Counted from the first letter of the stretch, positions 51,660-64,000 are shown. The stretch is 64,000 nucleotides of DNA from Dromaius novaehollandiae (GCF_036370855.1 NC_088113.1:21782501-21846500); one strand, 5' to 3'. The notes: generated by a model not told the origin, from the sequence alone. Program-made: numbers and translations.

Positions 51660-51875
51660 TAGGGTGGGGGCGGCCCCGGGCCGCAGCTCTCGGCGCCTGC
51701 AGCGGAGCAGGCCCGGGGCTCTGCCGGCGGCCGCGCGGAGGAGGGGGGAGCTCCGAGCACGACGCCGCTGGTTCTCTCCTTGAGGCGCAGGTGCGGTTCA
51801 GGCCCGGAGCACGGAGCAGCGCTCACCCCGGGCAGCTGCGGGAGACCGGCGGAGGCAGCCCCGGGGCCCCGAGCG

Positions 51876-54800
51876 ATGGACGGTGCCAGGCAGGAGCCTC
51901 GTTCCTGGCCGCTCCGAGCTGGTGAAAGAGGTGAGAGCTGCGTGGTTAATGCAGGGCAGTGGGTCACGAAGAGCTGAGGAATGACGCGCTACGGCGTGAC
52001 CCGTTCTTTCCTCGCCTGTGTACGTGCTGTATAACTTCCTCTGAAGTATAAATTTTTGCATTTCCTTATTTGCTTCCCAGATTCTGGTTGGGGCCCTTGA
52101 AGTGATGATGTGGTGCAACAATTTCTGTGCTAATTTATTCTGCTAGTGTTCACTGCTTCTCGGAGTATTCAGTTGAGGCCTTGATAAAGACTATACAGCA
52201 TATGCTTTCTGATAATGTGAGGGGTCAGGCTTTGTCCAGAAGGTCTGCGTTTTACCCGTGCTATATAAAGAAAGTTAGAGCTAGCTGCTGCTACTTTTTT
52301 CATTATTTAAATGACAGTTAATTCTGGGGGAAATCTTGTCCAGTGTAGAAAAATTCTTCTCTGGTCTTTCTTAGTTCTGTTCTCTGGCCTGTGGAAAAGG
52401 TGTTATTTTCTTAGTGTCTTCAAGACTTAACAGCATAAGTGAACTCTAGGCATGGCATTCTCTCTTTCTCTCTCTCTCTCTTTTTTTTTTAAAGTGGTCA
52501 GAAAAAAGGGTACCAAGGAAACACCAACATAAAGGCCTGGTTGTAAAATGCTATTTTTCTTTTAACATGACACAAGATGTCCAAAATATGCTGACTACCA
52601 GGCCAGAACACTCAGCTCTTATATCGGGAGGCAAGTTAATATGGTTGACTGTAACTGAGGAGTATCTTCTTATCTTTTTCTTTGTAGGGCATGCTGATCA
52701 TCGCTTTACACAAACAGGCAGGAACAGAGTTAATAATGAGTCAGGCCAGGCTCACAAGAGGGTAGCTCAGGCTGGGGAAAACCCCCAGGCTGGTAATTAC
52801 CCTCTTCTACCTGGGCAAAGAGAGGAGAGCTTTGGTGGTACTGGACGGTTCTTCAATCATGGAAGAAGAAACCAAGGTGGACAGGCCAACACTGGATCCA
52901 CAGGACACTGGAATGAACAGGAGAATGAGGGAAGGGGAAGGAGGTATCAAGGTGGACCAGCACATGACAGAGCCAGAGGGCCCTGGAATGAGCAAGAAAA
53001 TGAAGGTAGGGTGAAGAGGTATCAAGGTGGACAAGCACATGAAAGAACCAGAGGGCCCCGGAATGAGCAAGAAAATGAAGGTAGGGTGAAGAGATATCAG
53101 GGTGGACAAGCACATGAGAGAGCCAGAAGACCCTGGAATGAGCAAGAAAATGAAGGTAGGGGAAGGAGTTATCAGGGTGGACAAGCACATGAGAGAGCCA
53201 GAGAACCCCGGAATGAGCCAAAAAATGAGGAGAGGGGAAGGAATCATCAGAGTGGACAAGCCCACGATGGAGCTAGAGGGCTGAGGAATGGGCAGGAAAA
53301 CGAAGGTAGAGGAAGGAGGATGCAACCTGGGGAGAATCCTCATTTCTACCAGAACCCTACCCCAGGTGGCGTCCAGCTTAGTGAGCAGCCTCAGCAAACC
53401 AAAAGGATTGGCTACAAATTCCTAGAAAGTCTCCTCCAGAAAGACCCTTCCGAAGTTGTCATCACACTTGCTTCCAGTTTGGGTCTGAAGGAACTTCTTT
53501 CCCAAACATCTGTGAAACCCACTTTCCTTCAGCTCATCTGTCAAGTGCTTCGAAAAGCATGCAGTTCCCGAATGGATCGGCAGAGTGTCCAGCAGCTTCT
53601 TGGAGTGGTGAAGGAGTCCAACTTTCTCAAGATCTGTCTGCCACAGTATGTGTCTGACATGATAACTGAGGCAGTCCCTGCTGTACGACATCAGTACCCT
53701 GAGCATATTGGCAACATCATCTCGCTTCTTCAGGACCTGATCAGTATTTTCCCAGCCAGCTCTGTACAGAAAATCTCCATTCTCTTGACAGTCTTGCCAG
53801 CATCCATAAATGCCCTGCGAGCTTCTGGTGTGGACATCACAGAAGAAACAGAGAAGAATCTAAATAAGGTCCAGATGCTCGTGCAGCACCTGCAGGAGAA
53901 GAGACGTGAAGGCACACTGAGGGCTGACAACTATACCCTTATGCAACCTCGAGCTGATGGTCAGGAAGAAACTTATCGTACAATGACCATTTATCCAACA
54001 TATAATGAGGTACATCATGATGAGAAACCCTTTCTACGCCCCAATATTGTTTCTGGAAGATATGAGAGCACCAGCATTTATCTTGACACTCATTTCCGGC
54101 TTCTGAGAGAAGACTTTGTAAGGCCTTTAAGGGAAGGTATCCTGGAGCTTTTGCAGAGCTTTGAGGACAAAGGTTTGAGGAAGAAAAAATTTGATGACAT
54201 CAGGATCTACTTTGACACACGTATTATTACCCCCCTCTGCTCCTCATCTGGTATTGTTTACAAGGTCCAGTTTGACACAAAGCCATTGAAGTTTGTACGA
54301 TGGCAGAATTCCAAACGGTTGCTGTATGGATCCCTGGTCTGCATGTCTAAAGATCACTTTGAAACATGTCTTTTTGCTACTGTCTCAAATCGTGATAGTG
54401 CAGATCTGGCCCAGGGGATTGTGCAGCTATGTTTTAATGCACAGAGCCAGGCACTGCTGGCAGAGGTTCAGCCCTCAGACTCCTTCCTTATGGTAGAGAC
54501 AACTGCCTACTTTGAGGCCTATCGGCATGTGTTAGAAGGGTTACAGGAAATCCGTGAAGAAGATATTCCATTCCAGAAGTACATTGTGGAATGCGATGCA
54601 CATGTGAAGGAGCCAACATACCTGTCAATGGGCACTACTTACAACTTTGCACCCTTGATGGAAGACCCTCCAACAGATGAAGAGATGCACCCTGATGGCT
54701 TGAGAAGGCAGAGTGTCAATGTTCTAGATCCTAACCAGTGGCCTTCAATGGAAGCTTTGAGATTAGATGAGTCTCAGATGCAGGCACTGAGTCTTGCACT

Positions 54801-57800
54801 CACCAAGGAGCTGGCTATTATCCAAGGACCTCCTGGGACTGGTGAGAAACATTTGCTTTAGATCTCTGTCACTTAAGAAATTCTACTTGACTCCCCCAGT
54901 TAGAAAGACTGACGCTGAGAAAATCAGCTGCAGTGTCTCCAAAGCTTCCACCCATGCCTAGTGGATGCCTGAGTAGCCCAATTAGTGAGAGCTGTGGGAA
55001 AGAAGGTTAAAATATCCTCAAATACCCATACATACCTCTAAGTCAGATATGATCTTACATATCACTGACCTAGTTGCCAGTAGACCCCGGGCCAGGTTTG
55101 GGGGTGAAAAGATTTTCAACCATCTCTGATACTATGGTGTCTCTAGCTGAGCAACTGCTCTATTAGTCTTTGTAGCATGTTAGAACATTGGGAGCATTCA
55201 GCTCTGGTCCTCTAGATGTACAAAGCATTGCAGTGGTGACTGCAGGCATATGTAAACTCTCTCACAATTGTTGTGGGGAAGGTTGATGAATTTTAACTAT
55301 TATAAATGGTACCTGAACTCGGCAAGCATCCACTGCTTTTATTCTCCTAGTATCTGAATGTTTTATGTACAGCTGACTCTCATACATGGAGCCAGTGTCT
55401 GACCCCAGTTTATTAACCAAAAGGCAGCATTCTTGCAGAAAAGACTTGCTCAGTTACAGCCCAGAAAGGATAGCAGCAGTGACATGCTACTTTGTTTATA
55501 TATTGTAACCTAGCTACCTCTAGGGTAGGGTCTTGTTTGGCACAGGCGAGGTTTGCAGCTCAGAGGGAAGCCTTGTATCTTGTTTTGATTCCTGTGTTTC
55601 AGGGCATCCTGTAGAGAGTGGATTACCCTTTTCTGATTCTGAGCTTGTTTTGCAGGGAAGACCTATGTGGGTTTGAAGATTGTTCAGGCTCTCTTGACTA
55701 ATGAGCATGTGTGGCAAAGCACTGTCCAGAAATCTCCCATCCTTGTAGTGTGTTACACTAACCATGCACTGGATCAGTTCTTAGAAGGTAAGAGTGCCTC
55801 ATAAATATGCGGGGGGAGGAGAGAGAAATTATAGTATTTGCTCTTTGCTCTAACTGTCCCACCTCTGGGCATGACAACATGCCCTTATGGCTTTTGCTAC
55901 TGACTCCAGCCCCACTGATACACAATAAGAAAGCTTCTGTCAGATCAATCCAGTGTAGAGCTCATAGTCAAATGCTGTTCTCCCTACCCCTTGTCCTGCT
56001 GCAGAAAACAGAGCTTGGCTCTTCAGCACTAATATTTCTGTTTGATTCCCAGGAATATACACATTCCAAAAAAGCGGGATGGTGCGTGTTGGGGGAAGAA
56101 GCAGCAGCGAGGTCCTGAAACAATTCACCTTGAGGGAGCTGAGGAAGAAGTGTGAATTCCGACGCAACTTGCCAATGCATCTTCGCAGGGCCTACGTGAA
56201 TGTACGTGCAGTTTGCCAGAGACCACGGGGAACTGGGTTGTCTCTGCATTGGAGAAGCTAACTAAACTTCCTCTTCAAGACATGCTCTTTTACCTTGTCT
56301 TACACTGAAGTCAGCCTCTTAATCCTGTCCTTGTTCACTTTGATCAGTTTCTTGTCCTGCTGTTTCTGATCTTTGTTCATCTGAGTATGATGATGCCTGT
56401 CTTCTCTTTGTCATGAGTAGATAACCAGTCAGATGAAACAGGCTGAGCAGGAGCTCCATGAAGGAGCAAAGCACTTAGAGTGCACTACATACGGAGTGCT
56501 GCATGAGCGCCACTTGGAAGCATGCATTGCCCCCCAGCACTGGGACAGTCTGATGAACCATCTGGTAAGAGAGGTCCCTTTCTTAGGAGTCAAGCAGTCT
56601 CTGTGTCTCTTTACTGTATTCCTATGCCATTTGCAGAAAGGAGACTGAGGTTCCCAAGCACACTTTCTTTAGCCTCACTCAACTACTAGGAAAGAGAGAG
56701 TGAGTGGCAAGCCATGCCATTTGACTGTAGTCTCTAAAAAGGGTTTTTTTGGTGGGGACGGAGGGTTGTTTCTTTTGTTTTTTGGCTAGAGCTTTAAATT
56801 TTGCTTCTTTAAACTGCACTGACTTCAAATGATCTTTATCAGTGTAAAAATACAAGAGACCAAAAGAAAGCCCCTTAAACTGAAGGGAAAGAGGGACACT
56901 GATCTGAAGTGTCTGAAGATCTGAGCCTGCCCAGGCTTTCTAGCTCTGGATGTCACGCAGGGCACTTGTCCTAATTCTGCACTGCTGCAGGTTGTTGCTT
57001 TGACATTATTCTAAGACTCTGAACTGCGATAGATCTGGCCAATTTAACTTTCTTTATACTAGGATGAGGAGGAGTTTTACTACAGTGGTTCACAACACTC
57101 AATGATTCTGGAGTGGCTGGGCCTTGGTGTAACTGTCTTTACCCAAAGTGCTACAGAGAACCTAGGGGCTGAGAATCCAGGTAAGAAACTCATCCTCTGT
57201 AGGTGTCTGCCCAAGCAATGCATGCATGCCAAAGAAAAGACACTGCTACTTAACAAACACTGAAAGATGCATGATACTGTAAGGTAGTGGAAAGAAGATT
57301 AACCTTAATTTCCACACGGCGATCTGACTGCTGCATTGTGATTCTGCCAGAGTGGCTGTGGCTGCCTGCATGTAACTAGTGACCTTCACAGGTGGTCAGC
57401 AGGAAAGAGAAGAGGAGCAGGAAGTTGAAGCGGGAGAGGAACTGTTGGAAATCCCAGAGGAGGCTGACCTGATTCAAGCTGACAGAGTGATTGAGGATGA
57501 GGAGGCAGCAAAGCCTCGAAGGAGGAAGGAGGAAGAGCACAGGGCTGTTCATGAACTGGCCAGTGTGCTGCTGGCTTTGAAGCTGGAGAACCAGGAAGAA
57601 GGAACAGCCCAACCACAGCAGAAGGCTATGCAGTGGGAGGTAACTGCATGCACTAGCATACCCTGGCTCTGCTTGAGTTTATAAGGAGTAACATGGGAAT
57701 GCTAATACAGAAGAAACTTTGTGCTATAACTGCTTGTTTGGGGGGTTGGTTCTGCAGATAACTGCAGCTCAGAGGAAGAAAATGAAACAGAAGATGAGGG

Positions 57801-60800
57801 TTGAGCTCCGTAAACTGAGTGCAATGACAGAGTTGGAGGCCAAGACCATTCAGGATGTGTGGCAACTTGACCTGAGCTCCCGCTGGAGGCTTTACAGGTG
57901 ACAGAACAGTTTTACAGAGTCTGTAAGGCAAATGTGTCCTAGGACTGTTTCAGTTTGCAAGCTCCTTCTGTCAGTCTGAGGTGTTTCTGTCCAAACCTGT
58001 TCAGTTCATTATCTGAACATGCTTCTCCCTATAAGATATTTGTTCTCACTTTGCCTATATTGGCAGGACAGGGCTGTCATCACTGCTCTGTGGGTTGCAG
58101 ACTGAGTAGAGATGGTATTCCTCTCTTGCCCAGAAGACCCACAGGAAGTTTTGAACTGACTCTGCTCAAAACTTCCAGATCACTGTCCTCTTCCCCTTGC
58201 TGTGTATGATAATGGTGCTTCCTTCTCAGACACTGGCTGCAGACGTATCAGGGCTTTATTCGACGGAGGATTCTGCATCATGAACAGCAGTACCAGGCAG
58301 CAGCAGAGAGGCTGGCAGAACTGAGGCTGCAGGAAGATCTCTGCATTCTCAAAGAGGCTCAAGTTGTGGGGATGACAACTACAGGTACGTGGCAGTTGAG
58401 GAACAAACCAGCACCTCACTGTATCCAGTGATGGTAAAAAGGAAATTGTTGCCAAAGGATTAGTGTCCAGCGCTGCTTGATAGCCTGGGCCAGACTCCAC
58501 GTTAATCTGCAGCCTTCTTAATCTCTGACTCCTTTTGCAAATGTGGCTATCACAGACAAGCTGTCAGTTAGCTGTGTAAGCAGTCTCTGTTCTTGATTCA
58601 CTGCTCATGTCTGAGTTGAACACAGTTGATACCTGCACTGCTATCTCCACGTCACCTTTTGGTGAATGCAGGTTGCGTAAGTCTTGTAATCTGACCCTTT
58701 GGAGAGACAATTTTGGTTTATATAGGTGTGTTGATCCATGTGTTGAACAGGTGTCCTCTGTTTGAAGAGAAGGCCAGGAAAAGGCCAAGGCATAGGACTC
58801 CAGTCCCACATGCCTTCCCTAATACCTCTCCCTCTAGAAGCTGTTCTTGCTATGGCTCTGCTTTAAAGTGCAAAAGGATGAGACTTGGATTGTGGAATCT
58901 TGGGAAGACCCCCAGTCTCTTCTGGGACATAACACATGGTGGAACTCCCCACCCTGAAAACTCTCTCACTAAGTAATTATATTCTGCTAAAGCTTATCTT
59001 TTCTCCTTGCTCAGGTGCTGCCAAATACCGTCAGATCTTGCAAAAAGTGGAGCCACGAATTGTAATTGTAGAAGAAGCAGCAGAGGTCCTGGAGGCTCAC
59101 ACCATTACTACTCTGAGTAAAGCTTGCCAGCATCTCATCCTCATTGGGGATCACCAGCAGGTAACATCTATGCCTTTTCACCAAACACCAAATGTGAAAG
59201 GCTGCCAAGCCTTACAGCTTCTCAGTTTCCACAGATGTTATTGGCCCTATTTCCTGTGGTTCTGGAGTAAAGCTCCCGTGAGACTTGTCTTGTAGTTTAA
59301 CTATCACAAGTGGCATGCGCTTGAATCCAGTTTAGCTGTGACTGTACCTAACCTTGACACTTAGCAATTCTCCAAAGGACCAGGGTTGCAGGAAAAGGTG
59401 ATGGGTGAAGAATCTTACTATTGCCTAGGAGAAGTGCTAAAAAGTGGACTTCTATCCCTTCTCTTTCAGCTGCAGCCCAGTGCCAATGTGTATGACCTGG
59501 CCAAGAACTTCAATCTGGAAGTCTCTCTCTTTGAACGGCTGGTGAAAGTCAATTTCCCCTTTGTCCGCCTGAAATACCAAGTGAGGAACAGCTCTCGAAC
59601 ATTCTCTTATTGCGTTTGTGTTTTACTTGCTTTAAATTTAGAGTATGTCTAAATTCATATTTCTGCTCACAGAGCAGCCTAAAAGAAAAGGATGTGCTAT
59701 TTAATCCTGAGAACAATGGTAAGAGCTGTCAAACTGCCATAAACAGTATACTGCTGTTCCAGGCATTTTACCCTAGCTGACTGGCTATGCACTAATGCGG
59801 CCTGCAACACGGTGGTTCCTTACACCTTTTAGCGCTATGAACACGGCTTACTGCGGCATCTGAGAGAGTGGCAGCGCGAATCTTCTCAGGCTGCCTCTCG
59901 CCAAAGTGTTATATTTTTTTTGGTATCTGGAGAAGTTGTTTCTTCCTCCAGCAGTCCTGTATTTAAATTCTCTAGAAGAGATCACGTAGCGGTTAGGGTG
60001 AGGTGCTGGATTTTGTTATCTAGAACCCTGTTCTCCTTAGATTTGCACTGAGACCAGCATGCTTATCGCAACAGCCTTGCCAAATTATTTTCATGAAGGT
60101 CATCCTTGTCTTGTATTTGGCCATTGTATTTACAGTGAAACAACAGATTTTTGGTAGGGAAATATGGTGCTTCTTCCTCAAGACTGATACACAGCTGCTT
60201 TGTGTTTCAGCATCGCATGCGTCCTGAAATCGCTCAGCTTCTCAGTCCCCATATATACCAGGAGCTGGAGAACCATCCATCTGTCCTGAAATATGAAAAC
60301 ATAAAAGTGAGTTTTCAGCAGTCCAAGCACTTTCTCTTGTCCTCTGTTACTGGCTAAAACAAGTTTCTGTAGAATAACATTTAAGGATTTTAACTTCTTA
60401 AATCAAGTTCAGCTAATGAAACTGATATTTAAATCAAGGAAACAAGGGATACAGAATTAGGCAAGTAACTTGTAACTTTGTCTGGCATTAGTGATTGTGG
60501 GCGTTGTAAATGGATCCAGTACTGATGACTTCAAAAGAACAGTAAAAAAAGGAAGAGGGACTAAAAGAATTTTATGTGTTTGAAAGCTAGGAAGAAATCT
60601 TAAATGAGAGAGTTTCACAAATTATACGTTAAGATAGGTGACTTATTATTCGGGTCCTTTGTTTTGGCACCTTTACCTGTACACAAAATCTGCAAGCAGG
60701 ATCTATGCAGCTTAAAAGTATAAATCAATCATTATTGGCTAACATGTGCAACCAACAGCTAGGATTTAATGATTGATTAAGCTGAGCATTGGTATGCTTA

Positions 60801-63800
60801 CCTCACCATAAGGTGCCTGAAGTTCTTTGCAAGTCAGGCAGGCATCCTCCAGAAGAGGAAGGGTCAGCCTCTGCTACTGCTTTAATATTATTGAGATTCC
60901 ATCTTCCACTGACTCCCTGTTTTCTGATATTTATTTCCCTGCCCCACCCCAGTTGTGATTGTATACCTTTCCATGTTAGTGCTTATCTTCTTTTATCTTT
61001 GAACTAGTAACAATCGTACTGCCGTAATTTTACCTATCCTATCTTGCATAGCCCTGTTCTGCAGACTTTCACACAGCTCTCTGTCGCAACTTAATTTCCT
61101 CAGAATTCTAAGCCAAGGTTACACAGCAATGCTGTGTCCAAGCTAGGTCTTGAATCCTTGGAACCCAAACAGCTGAATACCCTGGGACAAAGAACTACAG
61201 GTGGTTACAGATAGAGGATTACAGCAGCTTAGTCTACTTAGCGCTCTCTTCATGAAAAGACTATTCATTAGTTGAAAGCTCTTTAACTGGCTGAGAAAGG
61301 TATACCAAAAACCACAGCAGAATGCTGAAGTCAGGCAGGAGAAAATTAATAGTGAGGACGATTATTTACTATTCTAGTGTCCTCTTGGTATTTTCAAATC
61401 CAGATGAAGTATTTTGTAGAAGAGGCCTTAGTTAAAAGTAGCTATTTAGGTCAGAAGAAGTAGAGTAAAATTTTGTGATCTCCTATGAGATAAGCTATTC
61501 TGGAGAAGGTTATGGTCCTATCTGGCCTTAAAACAAACTTGAGATTCAAAAACCATCAAAATTTCATCATCTTATCTAGTACATTAACCAACAGAGGTGA
61601 CCATTGAATTAAATTATACAGCAATTATTGCAACTGTGGACACCTTTGAAAACCAAAGATCTGCATGTGATCCATGAAAAGTGTTCTTTCCTGAAAAAAG
61701 CAGTCTCTGTGTTTTGGTGTAACAGCCCAAGAATTCCTTGTGGGTAGAATTCCAGTTTAATAGGAAAAAATATGAAGGTCCCCATTAACCCAAGGCAAAT
61801 GGAAGTTCTGAACATGTGAGCAGACAAATCACTAAACCGCTAGAGTTCATGACTACTGAGTGACTACTGGAAATGTTGTTAATCAGCTCAAAGTCTCCTC
61901 TGATGAATGTACTATGGAAATCTAAGAGGCAATTACTTTATGCAGTAACCACATATTGCAGTCCTCTCCTAAAGAATCTTCTCAGTAAGGGATAATCAGG
62001 GACATGGGAAGAGGTTATAGAGACAGAAGACAGAATTCTGCTTCTGAGATTCTTTTCTTTTGTTTCAGGGGGTCTTATCTAACCTCTTCTTTGTGGAGCA
62101 TGACTTTCCTGAGCAAGAGATCCAGGAAGGAAAAAGCCACCAGAACCCACATGAAGCCCAGTTTGTAGTGGAGCTGTGCAAGTATTTCTTGTGTCAGGAT
62201 TATCTACCTTCTCAGATCACCATTCTCACTACCTATACTGGGCAGCTTTTCTGTCTGCGCAAGCTCATGCCAGCCAAGACCTTTGCAGGTGTGAAGGTTC
62301 ATGTTGTGGATAAATACCAGGGAGAAGAGAATGATATTATCCTGCTGTCACTTGTGCGGAGCAACAAAGAGGAGAGACCAGGGTTCTTGCAGATCTCTAA
62401 TCGGATATGCGTAGCATTATCCAGAGCTAAGAAAGGGTTATACTGTATTGGAAATATGAGAATGCTTGGCAAGGTTCCTCTCTGGAGCAAGATCATTCAC
62501 ACCCTCCGGGAGAAAGGCCACATTGGCCGCTCATTGATGCTTTGCTGCCAAAACCACCCTGAAACCAAGACACTGGTATCTACTGCAGCAGACTTCAGCA
62601 AAGTCCCAGAAGGAGGCTGTAGTCGTCCCTGTGAATTTAGGTTGAGTTGTGGACATGTTTGCACAAGGGCATGTCACCCATATGACACACAGCACAGAGA
62701 GTATCAGTGCCTGAAGCCTTGTCAAAAGGTGCTTTGTGCAGATGGGCATCGCTGTCCACAGTTGTGTTATGAGCCCTGTGGACACTGCATGGTGAAAGTA
62801 GAGAAAACTATTTCTAAGTGTGGCCACCGACAGATGGTGCCATGCTCTACTCCAGACACTGAGTTTTTTTGCCAAGAACCTTGTCAGAAAAAGTTGAGCT
62901 GTGGGCACACATGCAACAAATTCTGTGGGCAGGAATGCACTACAAGGTGTCCTGAGCTGGTTACAGTTGCACTGAAATGTGGCCACATCCAGCAAGTGAA
63001 GTGCTGGATCACCGAGGAGATGAAACATGGGATGCCTGTGGAATGTAAAACTAAGTGTTCTGTCACCCTGGAGTGTGGTCATGTATGCCCAGGTTCCTGT
63101 CATACCTGCTTTGAAGGAAGATTTCATAAGCCATGTAACAGCCCATGCAAGCGCTTCTTAGTCTGCTCCCACAAGTGTCAGCAGCCATGTACTACCGAAT
63201 GCCCTCCATGTCAGCTGGACTGTCAGAACCACTGCATTCATAGCAGATGTAAAAAGAAGTGTGGAGAGCGCTGTTCTCCATGTGCAGAGCCATGTGAGTG
63301 GCGATGTCAGCACTACCAGTGTACTAATCTTTGCTCTGAACCATGCAATAGGCCTCGTTGCAATGTACCGTGTACTAAACCACTGCACTGTGGACATCCT
63401 TGTATTGGATTGTGTGGAGAGCCCTGCCCACAGAAGTGCCTTGTCTGTGACCATGAAGAAGTCACCCAGATCTTTTTTGGCTTTGAGGAAGATCCAGATG
63501 CTCGATTTGTACAGCTTGAAGACTGTGGCCATGTCTTTGAGTCCCAAGGCCTTGATCATTATATGGATGAAGATGATGATGTCATCAAGCTGAAAGTGTG
63601 TCCTGTCTGTCAGACGCCTATTAGAAAGAATTTGAGATACGGCACCATTGTGCAAAGGCGGCTGGATGAGATAGATAGAGTGAAGGAGAAAATCCAAGGC
63701 CCGATACAGGAAATTGAATCTAGCAGACAAAGACTACAGGCTGCACTAGCAAGGAATGCTGTTCTGCAGAGGAATCTACCCCTTAAGTACCTTATGCTGG

Positions 63801-64000
63801 AAGATAAACTAGGAGCCTCTGTTCTATCCACAAAGAATATTGGACTAATTGAGAACCAGCTTAACTTCTATGAACGTCTAGCTGATCTGACCAATTCTAT
63901 GAGCAAAATTGATGTGAGCGAGAGGAGAGCACTGAGGAAGCGGCTGGATGAAGTCCAGGATTGGCTGGATAAGCCGCGCCTCAGTTTTACAGGGCAGGAG
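51876..64000 (+). CDS. ZNFX1: NFX1-type zinc finger-containing protein 1 (SF1 helicase), 3' end outside window
   Basis: Interferon-induced SF1 helicase that senses viral double-stranded RNA with MAVS in mammals. Exons: 51876-51930, 52688-54841, 55656-55787, 56053-56201, 56421-56564, 57063-57180, 57392-57639, 57758-57897, 58230-58384, 59015-59160, 59470-59580, 60211-60306, 62069-64000 (open). At least 1860 codons; from human homology roughly 165 residues remain. Order: a 25-residue tandem repeat (about 76-226), armadillo-like region from GYKFLESLLQKDPSEVV, Walker A GPPGTGKTY across the exon 2/3 junction (about 737), acidic insert, VIVEEAAEVLEAH (Walker B-like), LIGDHQQLQPS, DKYQGEENDIILLSLVRS, ICVALSRAKKG. 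Then come the NFX1 zinc fingers with CGHxC/CPxxC spacing (about 1390-1680) and a coiled coil. The start in exon 1 is a best choice: it joins in phase, but it is less conserved than the rest. Confidence 0.94.
52461..52491. repeat. (TC)n then poly-T tract
   Basis: A TCTCTCTTTCTCTCTCTCTC run followed by about ten T in ZNFX1 intron 1, about 200 bases before the exon 2 acceptor. Simple repeat, probably length-variable. Confidence 0.85.
52860..53322 (+). repeat. ZNFX1: In-frame 75-bp tandem repeat in ZNFX1 exon 2
   Basis: The word CAAGGTGG or a close variant starts at 52873, 52948, 53023, 53098, 53173, 53248 and (degenerate) 53323, exactly 75 bases apart every time. Each unit encodes 25 residues of the pattern RYQGGQAHERARGPWNEQEN followed by EGRGR. 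The six copies differ by a few substitutions but by no indel, so frame is selected or copies are recent. The region is rich in Arg, Gly, Gln and Asn, with no hydrophobic core, so it is a disordered, RG/RGG-like N-terminal arm. The human protein, as I recall it, has only a short degenerate counterpart. Confidence 0.95.
54842..55655 (+). other. ZNFX1: ZNFX1 intron 2
   Basis: An 814-base intron that splits the Walker A motif (GPPGTG then GKT). I see no repeat, RNA or hidden exon in it. Confidence 0.8.
59864..59899 (+). other. Hairpin-forming GC-rich block in ZNFX1 intron 11
   Basis: GAGAGTGGCAGC and GCTGCCTCTC are complementary over ten base pairs with a two-base bulge and a 14-base loop. It lies in a GC-richer patch (about 59,800-59,920) of an otherwise AT-rich intron. 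No box C/D or clear H/ACA pair was found. It may be a structured RNA or chance. Confidence 0.25.
60307..62068 (+). other. ZNFX1: ZNFX1 intron 12
   Basis: The largest ZNFX1 intron visible, about 1.76 kb, AT-rich. No repeat, RNA or coding exon was recognised. Short open frames on both strands have no domain. Confidence 0.75.

Larger units (their letters stand above)
50891..51875. promoter_or_regulatory. Head-to-head DDX27-ZNFX1 intergenic region
   Basis: 985 bases between the DDX27 start codon (minus) and the ZNFX1 start codon (plus). It is CpG-rich throughout, TATA-less and full of GGGCGGGG Sp1-type boxes. It contains two interferon-response-element matches and a six-copy 58-bp minisatellite. 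It may act as one bidirectional promoter or two adjacent ones; the transcription starts were not mapped. In human a snoRNA-host RNA (ZFAS1) starts near the ZNFX1 promoter; I saw no box C/D pair here that would support an equivalent. Confidence 0.6.

Noticed and set aside
52807-53397. 196-codon minus-strand repeat-containing frame
   Set aside because: Antisense shadow of the in-frame 75-bp ZNFX1 repeat. The sense frame continues into conserved ZNFX1 sequence.
62531-63730. Long minus-strand open frames at the 3' end of the window
   Set aside because: They are antisense shadows of the Cys-rich ZNFX1 zinc-finger exon, which is clearly coding on plus.

Overview
The window is vertebrate nuclear DNA, most likely from a bird. 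The genes are split into many short exons with GT-AG introns. CpG islands sit at gene starts, a CR1 LINE 3' end lies at about 6.5 kb, introns are compact, and all five genes have human homologues that, as I recall, lie on chromosome 20. No prokaryotic, viral or CRISPR-like system is present.

Layout. 1-13.0 kb has no gene I can support: one CR1 fragment, homopolymer runs, a possible SINE and a few conserved-looking AT-rich blocks. 13.0-18.45 kb (minus) is SLC35C2, a Golgi nucleotide-sugar-transporter-like protein, complete in 9 exons. 18.7-about 40.1 kb (minus) is ELMO2, the DOCK-partner scaffold for Rac activation, complete in 21 coding exons with a distant CpG-island first exon. 40.99-43.63 kb (plus) is SNRPB (spliceosomal SmB/B'), complete in 7 exons, with a box C/D snoRNA in intron 5. 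44.65-50.89 kb (minus) is DDX27, a nucleolar DEAD-box helicase, complete in 21 exons. 51.88-64.0 kb (plus) is ZNFX1, an interferon-linked helicase with NFX1-type zinc fingers, 13 exons visible, cut by the window end.

I joined the exons by hand using splice sites and reading-frame phase. All junctions close in frame: SLC35C2 355 aa, ELMO2 732 aa, SNRPB 240 aa, DDX27 754 aa, ZNFX1 at least 1860 codons.

The genes do not form one pathway. SNRPB (splicing), its snoRNA (rRNA methylation) and DDX27 (ribosome biogenesis) are housekeeping RNA genes. ZNFX1 is an antiviral RNA helicase that here shares a 1-kb head-to-head intergenic region with DDX27. ELMO2 and SLC35C2 are tightly packed tail-to-head, so the ELMO2 3' end lies in the SLC35C2 CpG island.

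The most notable features are: a 75-bp tandem repeat inside the ZNFX1 coding region (six copies of a 25-residue Arg/Gly/Asn-rich unit); two interferon-response-element matches beside ZNFX1; two G-rich minisatellites with higher-order structure (SLC35C2 intron 2 and the DDX27-ZNFX1 gap); and four ACGTGGC motifs in the SLC35C2 promoter.
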